From Spirosoma pollinicola (GTDB taxonomy: Bacteria; Bacteroidota; Bacteroidia; Cytophagales; Spirosomataceae), in contig NZ_CP025096.1 of assembly GCF_002831565.1 (NCBI RefSeq), positions 2,147,027 through 2,211,026 of the forward strand: a stretch of 64,000 bases of DNA, read 5' to 3'. Positions 17,792 to 26,873 of the stretch are shown here, piece by piece; the stretch's first letter is position 1, and every line of letters begins with the position of its first letter. The notes under the pieces were generated by a model. That model saw only the letters and a list, made by a program, of their open reading frames with translations. It was not told the DNA's origin and did not search any database. Position numbers and translations under genes: made by a program.

Positions 17792-17912
17792 CATCTGGCG
17801 CGGGTATTTACCTGTGCCTGTTTATGAGGTCAGTATTCACTGACGCAAGCGAACCGGGGCGCCGGACCGGCTTGCTATATAAACCGGCACGGGTAAATAC
17901 CCGCGCCAGATG
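17792..17912. repeat. 121-bp hairpin element between the SDR paralogues
   Basis: Arms 17792-17825 and 17879-17912 are 34 bases each with two mismatches; the first 21 bases from each end are perfect. Inside are further short inverted repeats (GTCAGT/ACTGAC and GCAAGC/GCTTGC). It starts 2 bases after the stop codon of the first SDR and ends 42 bases before the start of the second. Confidence 0.85.
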
Positions 17913-17954
17913 CGACAGATCGAAATAAACTATAAATCATTGACTCAACCCGTT

Positions 17955-18818
17955 ATGGAACAAATGGAAATTGACACCAAGGCCCAGCATCAAAACGTAC
18001 AGCCGGGACTTGAATACGAAATGGACCCTCAACCGATTTATATTCGGGATGACTATCAGGGGGCCGATAAACTGAAGGATAAGATTGCCGTTATCACGGG
18101 GGGCGATTCGGGTATTGGTCGCGCGGTGGCCATTCACTTTGCTCGTGAAGGGGCCGATCTGGCCCTTTTCTACCATCCCCGTGAAGAACAGGATGCGCAA
18201 AAAACAAAATCGCTCGTTGAAGCCGAGGGACGTCAGTGCCTGCTGATTCCGGGCGATTTGAAAGAGGTTTCGTTCATCGAGGAAGCCGTTGGAAAGGTAA
18301 TCGACAAATACAGTCATGTGAACATTCTGGTCAACAACGCGGCCAATCACGTTGAGCAGAAAGAGTTCGTCGATATATCGGACCAGCAGATGCGCGAAAC
18401 ATTTGAGCTGAATATTCTGGCCATGTTCCGATTGACCAAGCGTCTGTTGCCGTACATGAATGAATATGACTGCATCATCAATACCACCTCGGTTGTGTCG
18501 TACCGGGGCAGCGAATCGCTCATTGATTATGCATCGACTAAAGGGGCTGTTACTGCTTTCACGCGGTCGCTGTCGCAGAATCTGGTCGAGAAAAACATTC
18601 GTGTCAATGGCGTTGCCCCCGGCCCCATCTGGACACCCCTGATTGTGGCAACAAAAACGCTCGAAGAGGTCGAGAAATTTGGTAAAGATGTGCCAATGGA
18701 ACGCCCCGGCCAACCTGCTGAACTGGCTCCAGCCTACGTATTTCTGGCGTCGGAAGATGCATCCTATTTTACAGGGCAGGTTATCCACGTCAATGGTGGT
18801 GAGGTTGTGAGTTCGTAG
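17955..18818 (+). CDS. SDR family oxidoreductase (YghA/YhxC-like), copy 2
   Basis: 287 residues from ATG 17955 (ATG 17964 is an equally good start; the frame back to 17910 runs into the hairpin arm and is rejected). Motifs: TGGDSGIGRAVAIHFAREGA, LVNNAANHV, INTTSVVSYRG and YASTK, with the family C-terminal VNGG. It aligns with the upstream SDR over nearly its full length. NAG is changed to NAA in the motif after beta-4. Promoter unclear; the gene may be read from upstream through the hairpin or from its own signal. Confidence 0.9.
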   Translation: MEQMEIDTKAQHQNVQPGLEYEMDPQPIYIRDDYQGADKLKDKIAVITGGDSGIGRAVAIHFAREGADLALFYHPREEQDAQKTKSLVEAEGRQCLLIPGDLKEVSFIEEAVGKVIDKYSHVNILVNNAANHVEQKEFVDISDQQMRETFELNILAMFRLTKRLLPYMNEYDCIINTTSVVSYRGSESLIDYASTKGAVTAFTRSLSQNLVEKNIRVNGVAPGPIWTPLIVATKTLEEVEKFGKDVPMERPGQPAELAPAYVFLASEDASYFTGQVIHVNGGEVVSS

Positions 18819-18847
18819 AGAGTCTATTCTGTCGTTACTACCTATAT

Positions 18848-18881
18848 TGTCGGCCCGACCCAGAATCGGGCCGACATTTTT
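18848..18881 (+). terminator. Rho-independent terminator abutting the P450 start
   Basis: Perfect 11-base stem TGTCGGCCCGA / TCGGGCCGACA (18848-18858, 18866-18876) with a 7-base loop and TTTTT at 18877-18881. The P450 ATG begins at 18884, only 2 bases after the T-run. Confidence 0.8.
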
Positions 18882-18883
18882 GA

Positions 18884-20242
18884 ATGGAAACAACCGTCAT
18901 TTCCACCCAGCCAGTACCCCTCCATCCCGGCTTACCTTTCCTGGGCAATACGCTTGCGTTTCTTCGCAATCCGCTTGGCACTCTGCATACGTTACAGCAA
19001 AATCATGCACGTATGGTTCACCTCCGTATTGGTGGACGAAACCAGTATCTGGTACTGAAACCCGAAGATGCCAAACACGTTTTGCAGGAAAATAACCGGA
19101 ATTATGGCCGGTCGCCCGCGTTTGAAGTCCTCAAGATTTTTCTGGGGAATGGCTTGCTTACCAGCGATGGCGATTTCTGGCGTCGGCAGCGTCGGTTGGC
19201 ACAACCCGCTTTTCATCGGCAAAAACTGGCCGCCCTCACGCAGACAATGATTGCCGAAAGTGCCGACTGGATTGATGAGCTGAAAGGACATAACCCGAAG
19301 GAGCCAGTCAACGTATCGCAGGCGTTTATGGACGTAACGATGCGTATTGTCTGCAAAACCCTATTCGGATCTGACACGACTGGGAAACTCGACGGTTTGT
19401 CAACAGCATTGGATACGTTAAATTACCTGGCGAATAAGCGGATGCTCTCACCGCTCAAATTTCCGTATGCCTGGCCAACGCCCAATAATCTACGGTCGAA
19501 ACGAGCCCGGATGCAGGTCGATACTTTTATTTACGGACTTATCGAACAGCGACGAAAAGCTAGCGAAGAACGAGATGATTTGTTGGGTATGTTGCTGAGT
19601 GCCGAGGATGAGGAAACGGGCGAAGGCATGTCGGATCAGCAACTGCGGGACGAATGCGTAACCATTTTTTCGGCAGGCCACGAAACCACTGCGGTATCGA
19701 TGGCCTGGACAATTCACTTGCTTACCAACCACCCCGATGTGTTGGCCCGGCTTAAAGCCGAAAGCCACTCGGTATTGGGTGATGCCCGAACACCAGCACC
19801 CGAAGTCTTTCGCGGACTGACCTACACCCTGCAAGTTGTGCAGGAATCATTACGACTGTACCCACCCGCCTGGATCATGAGTCGTAAGGCTTTTAACGAT
19901 GATCATATTGGTTTTTACACGATTCCGGCTGGGGATACGGCGTTGGTTTGCCCCTATTTATTACATCGCGACCCAGCCAACTGGCCCGACCCGGGCCGTT
20001 TCGACCCTGACCGTTTTGCGCCGGGAGGGCCGAAGGATAGTTTGCACCCCTACGCCTATTTACCGTTTGGTGGAGGCCCCCGTTTGTGTATCGGAAATCA
20101 GTTTGCGCTGATGGAAATGCAGATCTTACTGGCCCTGTTTGTGCGTCAATTCGACTTAAAAGCCGTACCTCATCAGCGCATCTTTCCGAAACCGTTGATC
20201 ACTTTACGACCTAATCAGTCGATTTGGGTAACATTAAATTAA
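18884..20242 (+). CDS. Cytochrome P450
   Basis: 452-residue soluble-type P450. I-helix AGHETTAVSM near residue 264, K-helix ExxR in ESLR, and the heme loop FGGGPRLCIGNQFA with its Cys near 401. The start at 18884 is required because the N-terminal proline-rich LHPGLPFLGN segment is present. No transmembrane anchor. Its redox partner is not beside it. Because the ATG lies right behind a strong hairpin and T-run, expression must come from read-through, a promoter within the hairpin, or attenuation. Substrate unknown; fatty acid- or terpenoid-like compounds are usual for this style. Confidence 0.93.
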   Translation: METTVISTQPVPLHPGLPFLGNTLAFLRNPLGTLHTLQQNHARMVHLRIGGRNQYLVLKPEDAKHVLQENNRNYGRSPAFEVLKIFLGNGLLTSDGDFWRRQRRLAQPAFHRQKLAALTQTMIAESADWIDELKGHNPKEPVNVSQAFMDVTMRIVCKTLFGSDTTGKLDGLSTALDTLNYLANKRMLSPLKFPYAWPTPNNLRSKRARMQVDTFIYGLIEQRRKASEERDDLLGMLLSAEDEETGEGMSDQQLRDECVTIFSAGHETTAVSMAWTIHLLTNHPDVLARLKAESHSVLGDARTPAPEVFRGLTYTLQVVQESLRLYPPAWIMSRKAFNDDHIGFYTIPAGDTALVCPYLLHRDPANWPDPGRFDPDRFAPGGPKDSLHPYAYLPFGGGPRLCIGNQFALMEMQILLALFVRQFDLKAVPHQRIFPKPLITLRPNQSIWVTLN

Positions 20243-20459
20243 TAGTGTAATTATACTTTTCCAAGAACTTTTACCGTGAGCCGTTCCACGAATTGCCCTA
20301 AAGTGTACCCCATACAGGCGTTTAACTTTTTCGTACTGGTATAGCCGTGGAACAGGCTTGCATCTTTCGTAGATGGTCTTGACTTTGTGGTAAGTAAACA
20401 CAAACTTAGTTAGACCATTGATGTTCTGAATCAATTCAATTCACCTTAAAAGCGACACA

Positions 20460-20837
20460 ATGAGACTACAAATGCATGCCGTTAAGTTCACGGCCGATCA
20501 AAGCCTGTTAGATTTCATCCAGGCGAAACTCGATAAGTTAGACACATTCCATGACCGGATTATTAGCGGGGAAGTGTTTTTGAGGTTAGAGGGCGCTGAC
20601 TCCAACAAGGTTAAAGAGAAAATAGTGGAGGTTAGGCTGATGCTGCCCGGTAAAGAATTGTTCGTTAAAGAACACGACAAGAGTTTCGAGAGCGCTACCG
20701 ATCGCGTGATGGACGTCCTGAAAGACAAGCTCGTTCGGTTCAAGCAAAAACGAAATGACATTTCCAGCCCCGCTATTGAAGAAGCGACAACGCGGGTAGA
20801 AGATGAAGACGAGGTCTATGAGGCCGATGAGTTATAA
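20460..20837 (+). CDS. hpf: Ribosome hibernation-promoting factor (HPF/YfiA)
   Basis: 125 residues. The beta-alpha-beta-beta-beta-alpha fold of HPF/RaiA is visible: MHAVKFTADQSLLDFIQAKLDKLDTF, then the strands FLRLEGADSNKVKEKIVEVRLMLPG, and the Lys/Arg-rich helix VLKDKLVRFKQKRND that contacts 16S rRNA. An acidic tail (VEDEDEVYEADEL) follows in place of the long-HPF dimerisation domain. It binds stalled 30S subunits in stationary phase. Single gene; ends against metK across a perfect palindrome. Confidence 0.9.
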   Translation: MRLQMHAVKFTADQSLLDFIQAKLDKLDTFHDRIISGEVFLRLEGADSNKVKEKIVEVRLMLPGKELFVKEHDKSFESATDRVMDVLKDKLVRFKQKRNDISSPAIEEATTRVEDEDEVYEADEL

Positions 20838-20851
20838 ACTAACTTAGTTTC

Positions 20852-20903
20852 TTAGAAACACAGAAGGCCACTCCAGTACTGGAGTGGCCTTCTGTGTTTC
20901 TAA
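20852..20903. terminator. Perfect 52-bp palindrome, bidirectional terminator
   Basis: 26-base arms 20852-20877 and 20878-20903 are exact reverse complements with no spacer. It sits between the converging hpf and metK genes. The GC-rich core (GAAGGCCACTCCAG) and A/T-rich feet suit termination on both strands. Confidence 0.8.
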
Positions 20904-20910
20904 CAGATTC

Positions 20911-22188
20911 TTACAAACCAAAAGCGGTTTTCACCTGATCAACGAAATCGAGTTTCTCCCAGGTAAATAATTCAACTTCCAGTTCAATCATGTTCCCGTT
21001 TGAACCGAAGGTTTTCTTGACGATCTCGTTCTTCCGGCCCATGTGACCGTAAGCAGCCGTTTCGGAATAGATCGGGTTACGGAGTTTAAGGCGTTGCTCA
21101 ATGGCATACGGACGCATATCGAAAATCTCGGCAACTTTCTCGGCAATTACGCCATCGTGAAGATCGACTTTAGATGTACCGTAGGTATTTACATACAACC
21201 CGCAAGGCTTGGCAACACCAATGGCATACGACACCTGTACTAATACCTGATCGCAAAGACCGGCAGCAACCAGGTTTTTGGCAATGTGGCGGGTGGCATA
21301 AGCTGCCGAACGGTCTACTTTGGAGGGATCTTTACCCGAGAAAGCCCCACCACCGTGAGCGCCTTTACCGCCGTACGTATCAACGATAATTTTACGACCC
21401 GTTAGACCGGTATCGCCGTGAGGTCCGCCAATAACGAACTTGCCGGTTGGATTGATGTAGTAGGTAATGCTGTCTGTGAATAAACCCTGAAGGTCGACTT
21501 TCAGAGCGGCTTTCACACGGGGAATCACAATATTGATAATATCAGCTTTGATTTTCGCCAGCATTGCTTCGTCTTCGTCGAAATCATCATGCTGGGTCGA
21601 CACAACAATGGTGTCAATACGAATAGGCTGATCGTCGTCTGAATACTCAATCGTCACCTGCGACTTGGCATCGGGGCGCAGATAGGGCATCAACTCGATT
21701 TCATTATTGCGGATTTGTGACATCTCGCGCAGAATAGCATGAGCCAGATCAAGCGGAAGCGGCATGTAATTATCCGTTTCGTTGGTAGCATATCCGAACA
21801 TCATGCCCTGATCGCCCGCTCCCTGAGCGTTTGCTTTCGCTTCGAAATCGTCATTGTCAACCAACCGATCAACACCCTGGTTGATATCGGCCGATTGGTC
21901 ATGCAGGGCGGAAAAAATGCCGCACGAGTTCGCTTCAAACATGTATTCGCTCTTGGTATAGCCGATTCTACGGATAACTTCACGCGTAATTTTTTGAACG
22001 TCGAGGTACGTATCGGTTTTAATTTCTCCAGCCAACACAACCTGACCTGTTGTAACGAGCGTTTCGCAAGCTACCTTACTGGACGGATCAAATGCCAGGA
22101 AGTTATCAATTAATGCATCGGAAATTTGGTCGGCGACTTTATCGGGGTGGCCCTCGGAAACAGACTCGGAAGTGAAGAGATAAGGCAT
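20911..22188 (-). CDS. metK: S-adenosylmethionine synthetase
   Basis: 425 residues, full length. Makes S-adenosylmethionine from ATP and methionine in the cytosol. The signatures [27 protein letters not shown] (ATP-binding hexapeptide) and [16 protein letters not shown] (P-loop-like) are all intact. It is a housekeeping single gene with a likely promoter upstream and the 52-bp palindrome at its end. Confidence 0.98.
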   Translation of the reverse strand: MPYLFTSESVSEGHPDKVADQISDALIDNFLAFDPSSKVACETLVTTGQVVLAGEIKTDTYLDVQKITREVIRRIGYTKSEYMFEANSCGIFSALHDQSADINQGVDRLVDNDDFEAKANAQGAGDQGMMFGYATNETDNYMPLPLDLAHAILREMSQIRNNEIELMPYLRPDAKSQVTIEYSDDDQPIRIDTIVVSTQHDDFDEDEAMLAKIKADIINIVIPRVKAALKVDLQGLFTDSITYYINPTGKFVIGGPHGDTGLTGRKIIVDTYGGKGAHGGGAFSGKDPSKVDRSAAYATRHIAKNLVAAGLCDQVLVQVSYAIGVAKPCGLYVNTYGTSKVDLHDGVIAEKVAEIFDMRPYAIEQRLKLRNPIYSETAAYGHMGRKNEIVKKTFGSNGNMIELEVELFTWEKLDFVDQVKTAFGL

Positions 22189-22219
22189 TTCTCTATCTAT
22201 ATGACTTGGTTAGAAACCG

Positions 22220-22249
22220 CAAAGCTACGAGTTTCTGGGCAGGGCACAA
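22220..22249 (-). promoter_or_regulatory. Probable metK promoter
   Basis: On the minus strand TTG (22249-22247) is followed after 19 bases by TAGCTTTG (22227-22220), matching TTG-N19-TAnnTTTG. The predicted leader is about 25 bases to the ATG ending at 22188. Confidence 0.5.
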
Positions 22250-22272
22250 GTCACTAACGGGCTTGATAAGCA

Positions 22273-23472
22273 TCATCCTACTAACTTCCGTCGAATAACG
22301 CTGAAAAAAGCGTTAAGAAACGGCATAAATGGCATGGTGGCAAACAACTTCAGTTCATCGACAAAACTTGTTTCTTCGTCCAGAAAGGTGAATACCCGGC
22401 CGGGATTTTTTGTATAAACTCGTGTAAAAATATCGTCAGCCGGATGCCGGTGCTTTTCCAGCACATTTAGAAAAATACTATCGTAGAGTTTAAATCGTCG
22501 GTCAAACCAGGACGTGGGTCGCTGGGGTTTACCTGTTTCAATCAGGTTTTGGACAATACGTTGCAGATACCGTTGTGTTCGCAGAAAGGTGTATCCTGTC
22601 GATGCTTTCGTGTAACCCCCCGATGTACCAATGCGAATAATGTGTTCCGATGGATTTTCAGACGTTGTTTCGTCAGACATAGGGATAACGCCATACTCTG
22701 TTTCTACAATTTCGTAGGTTCCAGTAGGTATGTATTGGTCTATATAGTGCCGTAACTCGGCTTCATACTCATTATCGGCAATGAGCTTATCGTTAAACAG
22801 GGTAAACTCAACCAATGCCGTTTTTTCGTCAAAAGGCAGTATATACAGGAAACGGCAGTCGTCGTGCTGCTCCACGCGAAAGTCCATGATTTCAGGACGT
22901 TTCGGGTCAAAGCAGGCCTGTTCCGTTTTGATGATCCATCCCTTAAAATGTTGTAGCAGGTTATGATTTTCGGGTTGGTCCAACTTCAAAGAAAACGTAC
23001 TATCGAACACAAAATCGGCAATGTATGGCTCGTCATCAGCGATAACGAAGCCGCCCTTTGGCGTGTCTTTTATTCGGTTAATAGTAGCCTGTTTCCGTTC
23101 AATTGACGGGTGTTTGGCCAATTCATCCTGAACAAAAGTATAGAAGTCTATCCCCCGCAGCATCTTATACTGATAGTCCCCCATCTCGATGGGTCCCGCA
23201 TAGGTAGTCCCATGAAAACTGACGACATTCCAGCAACGGAACAGAATAGCCTCAAAGGGGTTTGGCTTCGTCGGCGTTCGGCCAGGCGATGCAGCTTGAC
23301 CAGAACCCTGCGCCGGTCGCTCCCAAAAACACCACGTTCTATCATTGCTGTTTTTGGGCTCCCTGTCAAGAATTAAAATGCTTCGGTCGCGTAACGATGA
23401 CTGGCTCAGGTAATATGCCATACTTAAACCTGCCATTCCTCCTCCGGCAATAATGAAGTCGTATTTTTTCAT
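22273..23472 (-). CDS. crtY: Lycopene beta-cyclase
   Basis: 399-residue flavoprotein of the CrtY type, closing the ends of lycopene to beta-carotene. FAD motif IIAGGGMAGLSMAYYLS at the N-terminus, followed by the family-typical DRTWCFWE segment; further hallmarks are GTSGGYTKASTGYTF and the late FTRVYTKNPGRVFTFLDE segment. No other carotenoid gene (crtB, crtI, crtZ) is in the window, so it is an outlying member of the pathway. It lies 9 bases behind a terminator that ends lipA transcription. Confidence 0.93.
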   Translation of the reverse strand: MKKYDFIIAGGGMAGLSMAYYLSQSSLRDRSILILDREPKNSNDRTWCFWERPAQGSGQAASPGRTPTKPNPFEAILFRCWNVVSFHGTTYAGPIEMGDYQYKMLRGIDFYTFVQDELAKHPSIERKQATINRIKDTPKGGFVIADDEPYIADFVFDSTFSLKLDQPENHNLLQHFKGWIIKTEQACFDPKRPEIMDFRVEQHDDCRFLYILPFDEKTALVEFTLFNDKLIADNEYEAELRHYIDQYIPTGTYEIVETEYGVIPMSDETTSENPSEHIIRIGTSGGYTKASTGYTFLRTQRYLQRIVQNLIETGKPQRPTSWFDRRFKLYDSIFLNVLEKHRHPADDIFTRVYTKNPGRVFTFLDEETSFVDELKLFATMPFMPFLNAFFSVIRRKLVG

Positions 23473-23480
23473 GCAGTAAA

Positions 23481-23508
23481 GAAAAAGTCCGAACCCAGGG
23501 CCCGGACT
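23481..23508 (-). terminator. Terminator of lipA, abutting the crtY start
   Basis: Minus strand: stem AGTCCG / CGGACT (23508-23503 and 23491-23486) around an 11-base GC-rich loop, then TTTTTC. It lies between the lipA stop (23569) and the crtY ATG (23472). Confidence 0.65.
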
Positions 23509-23568
23509 CTCTTCTTTAATTAACGGATAAGCTTAATTGTTTTGTAAGAAAGTCGCTAAGTTAAAAAC

Positions 23569-24447
23569 CTATACATTCACATGTTTCTCTGCGTGGTAAC
23601 TCGACCGGACTAATGGGCCGGATTCAACATATTTCAGTCCACGCATCAACCCTTCTTCCCGGTATTTGGCAAATATTTCGGGATGAATCCACTCGATCAC
23701 TTCGTGGTGCATTTTGGTTGGTTGCAGATATTGACCCAATGTTAGAATGTCGAGTCCATTTGCGGCCAGATCATCCATTGCTTTAGCTACCTCATCGTAG
23801 GTTTCGCCCAGGCCGAGCATAATCCCCGATTTGGTTCGTTGGCCGTAGGCCTTCGTCCGGCGAATTTGCTCCAGACTACGTTCGTAGCGAGCCTGCGGCC
23901 GAACACGCCTGTAGAGCCGTTCAACCGTTTCCATGTTGTGCGAAACAACTTCCTGACCGGCCGAAATCATCCGTTCCAGAGCTTCCCAGTTTCCTTTTGT
24001 ATCTGGAATCAGCGTTTCAATGGTTGTTGCGGGCGACGCTTCTTTGATGAGTCGAACGGTCTGATACCATATTTCGGCACCTTTATCTTTCAACTCATCC
24101 CGGTTAACCGATGTAAGCACCGCGTGTTTTACTTTCATCAACACGATGGCTTCGGCTACACGTCGGGGTTCGTCGGTATCATATTCAGTGGGCCGCCCTG
24201 TTGCTACAGCACAAAAGGTACAGCTTCTTGTACAAATATTCCCCAGAATCATAAACGTAGCCGTACCGGCTCCCCAGCACTCACCCATATTGGGACAATT
24301 GCCACTCTCGCAAATAGTATGAAGTTTATGTTCATCAACCAGTTTACGGACTTTGGCATATTCAGGACCAATCGGCAATTTGACACGTAGCCAGTCGGGG
24401 CGTTTACGGCGTTGTTGTTCGGAGGGTATTACAGGTAGTTCAATCAT
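23569..24447 (-). CDS. lipA: Lipoyl synthase
   Basis: 292 residues from ATG 24447, which gives the usual MIELPVIP start; ATG 24468 adds seven residues. Radical SAM enzyme inserting two sulfurs into octanoyl-lipoyl carrier proteins. The auxiliary cluster motif [12 protein letters not shown] and the radical SAM motif CTRSCTFC are complete, and the C-terminal RSSYHAE motif supplies the Ser ligand. Essential to pyruvate and 2-oxoglutarate dehydrogenases. No lipB beside it. Confidence 0.97.
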   Translation of the reverse strand: MIELPVIPSEQQRRKRPDWLRVKLPIGPEYAKVRKLVDEHKLHTICESGNCPNMGECWGAGTATFMILGNICTRSCTFCAVATGRPTEYDTDEPRRVAEAIVLMKVKHAVLTSVNRDELKDKGAEIWYQTVRLIKEASPATTIETLIPDTKGNWEALERMISAGQEVVSHNMETVERLYRRVRPQARYERSLEQIRRTKAYGQRTKSGIMLGLGETYDEVAKAMDDLAANGLDILTLGQYLQPTKMHHEVIEWIHPEIFAKYREEGLMRGLKYVESGPLVRSSYHAEKHVNV

Positions 24448-24509
24448 ATCTCCATTCCTTTCCAGCAAAATTCGTTTTTCGGATGTAAAGTTCAGCGAAA
24501 AGGAGAAAA

Positions 24510-24598
24510 GGAAGAGCGGGAGGAAAGGGAAGAGCGGGAAGAAAGGGAGAAAAAAGAAGAGAACTTTGATATGAGGAATCCTTTCCTCCCGCTCTTCC
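24510..24598. repeat. Tandem 18-nt purine repeat with complementary downstream arm
   Basis: GGAAGAGCGGGAGGAAAG (24510-24527) is repeated with one change at 24528-24545. CCTTTCCTCCCGCTCTTCC (24580-24598) is the exact reverse complement of 24510-24528, so either copy can pair, giving alternative hairpins. It fills the gap between lipA and the upstream unknown gene, both on the minus strand, and may act as their terminator. Confidence 0.75.
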
Positions 24599-24621
24599 CC
24601 TTCTTACCCCTCCTCCTTCCT

Positions 24622-25407
24622 TTATTTCTTACTGCCGAAAAATAAGGTAATGTAGCCTGACGTGAAGAAACTGCGATTACCGTCTTCACGTTTCCCGGCC
24701 GGATCTGGATTTGGGATAATAACAATTTTGTTCGGAAAGGCTTCGGCCAGGAAACCAATTTCAAGACCTGTCGTATTATTCCTGAACGCGCTCAATTCAA
24801 AACTCAGTGCGGCTTTCAGGTGTAGACCAACTGTAAGTTTTGACTCGCCAATACCCTGAAAAAATCCACCAGCTCCGGTCACAGTTTCACCTGTGGCAGT
24901 AGCAAATCCGTTTACCTGCGATGCGGGTACCGTTCGGGTTTGGTTGCCGTAAGATACTTCGAGATAATAGGGCTTGATAATACCCAGCGATGGACCAGCC
25001 GCCAGAATGCCGCTAATCGCAATACCTTCGTCGGAACTGCGTTGAAATAATTTCACTTCCCGACCGTATGAAGGCCGCAAAACGAATAAATAATTTTCTT
25101 TTCCATCGAGGTAGCCTGAGCCAACATTATTTATGGATGAGCGAAGTTCTTTAGGGTGTTTAACATTAACCAGTTCCAGGCTCAGATAGCGGTACTGCGG
25201 CATACCAAACAGCGAGTTTGTCAATTGCTTGGCCTGCCTGAATGCAAAGCCACCCACGATACCCGAATTCGTGTTTGTGGTAATACCAAATGTCGTTATC
25301 GTTGAATAGTTATCATCCTCAACGTCAGCTTTTTGAGCTACAGCCTGCTGGCCCGATAAGAGCCAAGCGCTCGTTACAAGCCCAAGTATTGCGTATATAG
25401 TTTTCAT
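24622..25407 (-). CDS. Exported protein of unknown function, outer-membrane-like
   Basis: 261 residues with a signal peptide (MKTIYAILGLVTSAWLLSGQQAVA). The mature part alternates polar and hydrophobic residues, has a glycine-rich centre, and ends in an aromatic strand (GYITLFFGSKK), as in small beta-barrels. It includes long conserved-looking segments (YRYLSLELVNVKHPKE, YLFVLRPSYGREVKLFQR). I do not recognise a named family. Position upstream of lipA with the repeat between them gives no functional clue. Confidence 0.75.
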   Translation of the reverse strand: MKTIYAILGLVTSAWLLSGQQAVAQKADVEDDNYSTITTFGITTNTNSGIVGGFAFRQAKQLTNSLFGMPQYRYLSLELVNVKHPKELRSSINNVGSGYLDGKENYLFVLRPSYGREVKLFQRSSDEGIAISGILAAGPSLGIIKPYYLEVSYGNQTRTVPASQVNGFATATGETVTGAGGFFQGIGESKLTVGLHLKAALSFELSAFRNNTTGLEIGFLAEAFPNKIVIIPNPDPAGKREDGNRSFFTSGYITLFFGSKK

Positions 25408-25608
25408 TGTCGTAGTATCCTGAACTAAAAATACTCTTTTTTGCGCTCCTTCACAAAATAGCGCTAAACTATTAGCGTAACTACATCATTATTTATATGT
25501 TTAAAGACTCTAACCTGAGTTAGGCCACTAAGCATTTATTTACGCACACAGCTTATTATCAGTATACGAACTGATAGGCCAACAGGTTGCGACCAACTTA
25601 CTTTATTT

Positions 25609-26043
25609 ATGGCTACAATTCACATTGATTACCTTGGCGAGTTACGAACCGAATGCGTTCACTTGCAATCAGGCACGCACATTAATACCGACGCCCCTAC
25701 CGACAATCAGGGGCGGGGGGAAGCTTTCTCCCCTACCGATCTGGTTGCCAATGCTCTCGGCACCTGTATTATTACGACAATGGCAATTTTTGCCCGGCGC
25801 GACGGTATCGAACTAAAAGGCAGTAAGCTGGATGTGACAAAAATAATGACCACTCATCCGCCCCGTCGCATCGCCCGGATTGTGGTTGACCTAACCCTCC
25901 AGGCTGAAAATTTGCCTGATGAGGAAACCCGTGTCCGTCTTGAGAAAATTGCGCATACCTGCCCGGTAGCCATCAGTTTGCACCCCGATATCGAACAGGC
26001 AGTAAGCATCCGTTGGGAAGAAGGAGTTCCTGTTTCAGAATAA
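25609..26043 (+). CDS. OsmC family protein
   Basis: 144-residue OsmC/Ohr-fold protein. The two redox Cys are in ALGTCIITTMAIFARRDG (about residue 49) and HTCPVAISLHPDIEQ (about 123), as expected for peroxide-reducing members. Cytosolic, no signal. Likely reduces organic hydroperoxides or acts in a related stress role; the YhfA-like subgroup has no fixed substrate. Convergent with the next gene 17 bases away. Confidence 0.9.
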   Translation: MATIHIDYLGELRTECVHLQSGTHINTDAPTDNQGRGEAFSPTDLVANALGTCIITTMAIFARRDGIELKGSKLDVTKIMTTHPPRRIARIVVDLTLQAENLPDEETRVRLEKIAHTCPVAISLHPDIEQAVSIRWEEGVPVSE

Positions 26044-26060
26044 ATTTAGGTACAAGGCCA

Positions 26061-26873
26061 CTAGCGACTTCGTTTCCGTTTTTGCCGCCAGCGCTTCACG
26101 TCGGCAGTCAGATTTTCGAGGAAGAACGATGGCCCTACAGACACATAGAAGCCGGTATAATTGATTTGACTTTCGGGAACATCGCGCTTAAGAATAAATC
26201 GGTAGCCTGTCAGAATATTGAGTCCGAACCAGTGCAATGGTCTTAACCAGCGTATGGTTGGGAACTGATAGGCTGCCGATACCCCTACACCCAGCGGCAA
26301 AAAAACACCTCTGGCAACTTCATTCCTGCTGGAGAGATCATCATTAATTTCGTAACGGGAATGGCCATAACCAAACTCGATAGGCAAACTTACTTCAAAC
26401 GCCTTCCGGCGGAGTAGATACCGTTCATAATATACTGTTGCAATACGCAGGTGGCGTGTAACAGATTCCGAGGTATTGGGCAGCAGCCCCGGACGATCCA
26501 GATGCTGGTTCACAAAGTAAAATCCGGCTCCTGCTTTGAAACTAGCTGATCTCCCTCCTTTCAAATCGGGGCGCTCATGGCGGGGTGGAAACAAAAATCC
26601 CGCCCTTATACCGTATACGCTAACCGGCACCAGCCGATTGTCTTCAGTACGGGTATCATTAAAAAAGAAAAATCGCTGATCGGTAGACGCCGTAAACGTC
26701 AATGACTTGGGTCGGGTTGCCTGAACTACCGTTGAATCCGCAACTTTATCTGACTTTTGCAGATTTGCTTGAGAAGCCCCTTCTTTAGGCGACATCATTA
26801 TCAGTACTAATGAACACGTTATGTGTATAAGATAGGCTGAAAACAGCCGTCGGAGCTGATATATGTTTTTCAT
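26061..26873 (-). CDS. Exported protein of unknown function, beta-barrel-like
   Basis: About 270 residues from ATG 26873 (ATG 26876 also possible). The longer frame to 26993 would put a second hydrophobic stretch before the signal and is less likely. Signal-like start (LIHITCSLVLIMMSPKEGASQA), then amphipathic strands rich in aromatic residues (VYGIRAGFLFPPRHERPD, ILTGYRFILKRD, GFYVSVGPSFFLENL). A highly basic end (KRWRQKRKRSR) is odd for an outer-membrane protein. Family not recognised. Confidence 0.6.
   Translation of the reverse strand: MKNIYQLRRLFSAYLIHITCSLVLIMMSPKEGASQANLQKSDKVADSTVVQATRPKSLTFTASTDQRFFFFNDTRTEDNRLVPVSVYGIRAGFLFPPRHERPDLKGGRSASFKAGAGFYFVNQHLDRPGLLPNTSESVTRHLRIATVYYERYLLRRKAFEVSLPIEFGYGHSRYEINDDLSSRNEVARGVFLPLGVGVSAAYQFPTIRWLRPLHWFGLNILTGYRFILKRDVPESQINYTGFYVSVGPSFFLENLTADVKRWRQKRKRSR

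Noticed and set aside
17937-18893. 318-residue open frame on the minus strand
   Set aside because: It is wholly antisense to the SDR paralogue, has no recognisable motif, and mirrors that gene's codon structure; a shadow frame.
20282-20354. GTTCCACG/CGTGGAAC inverted repeat upstream of hpf
   Set aside because: The arms are only 8 bases and about 57 bases apart, within what chance would give in a gap of this size.
24510-24598. Possible CRISPR-like array
   Set aside because: Only two tandem units without spacers; it is a simple tandem and inverted repeat. No other array of direct repeats with spacers was seen in the window.
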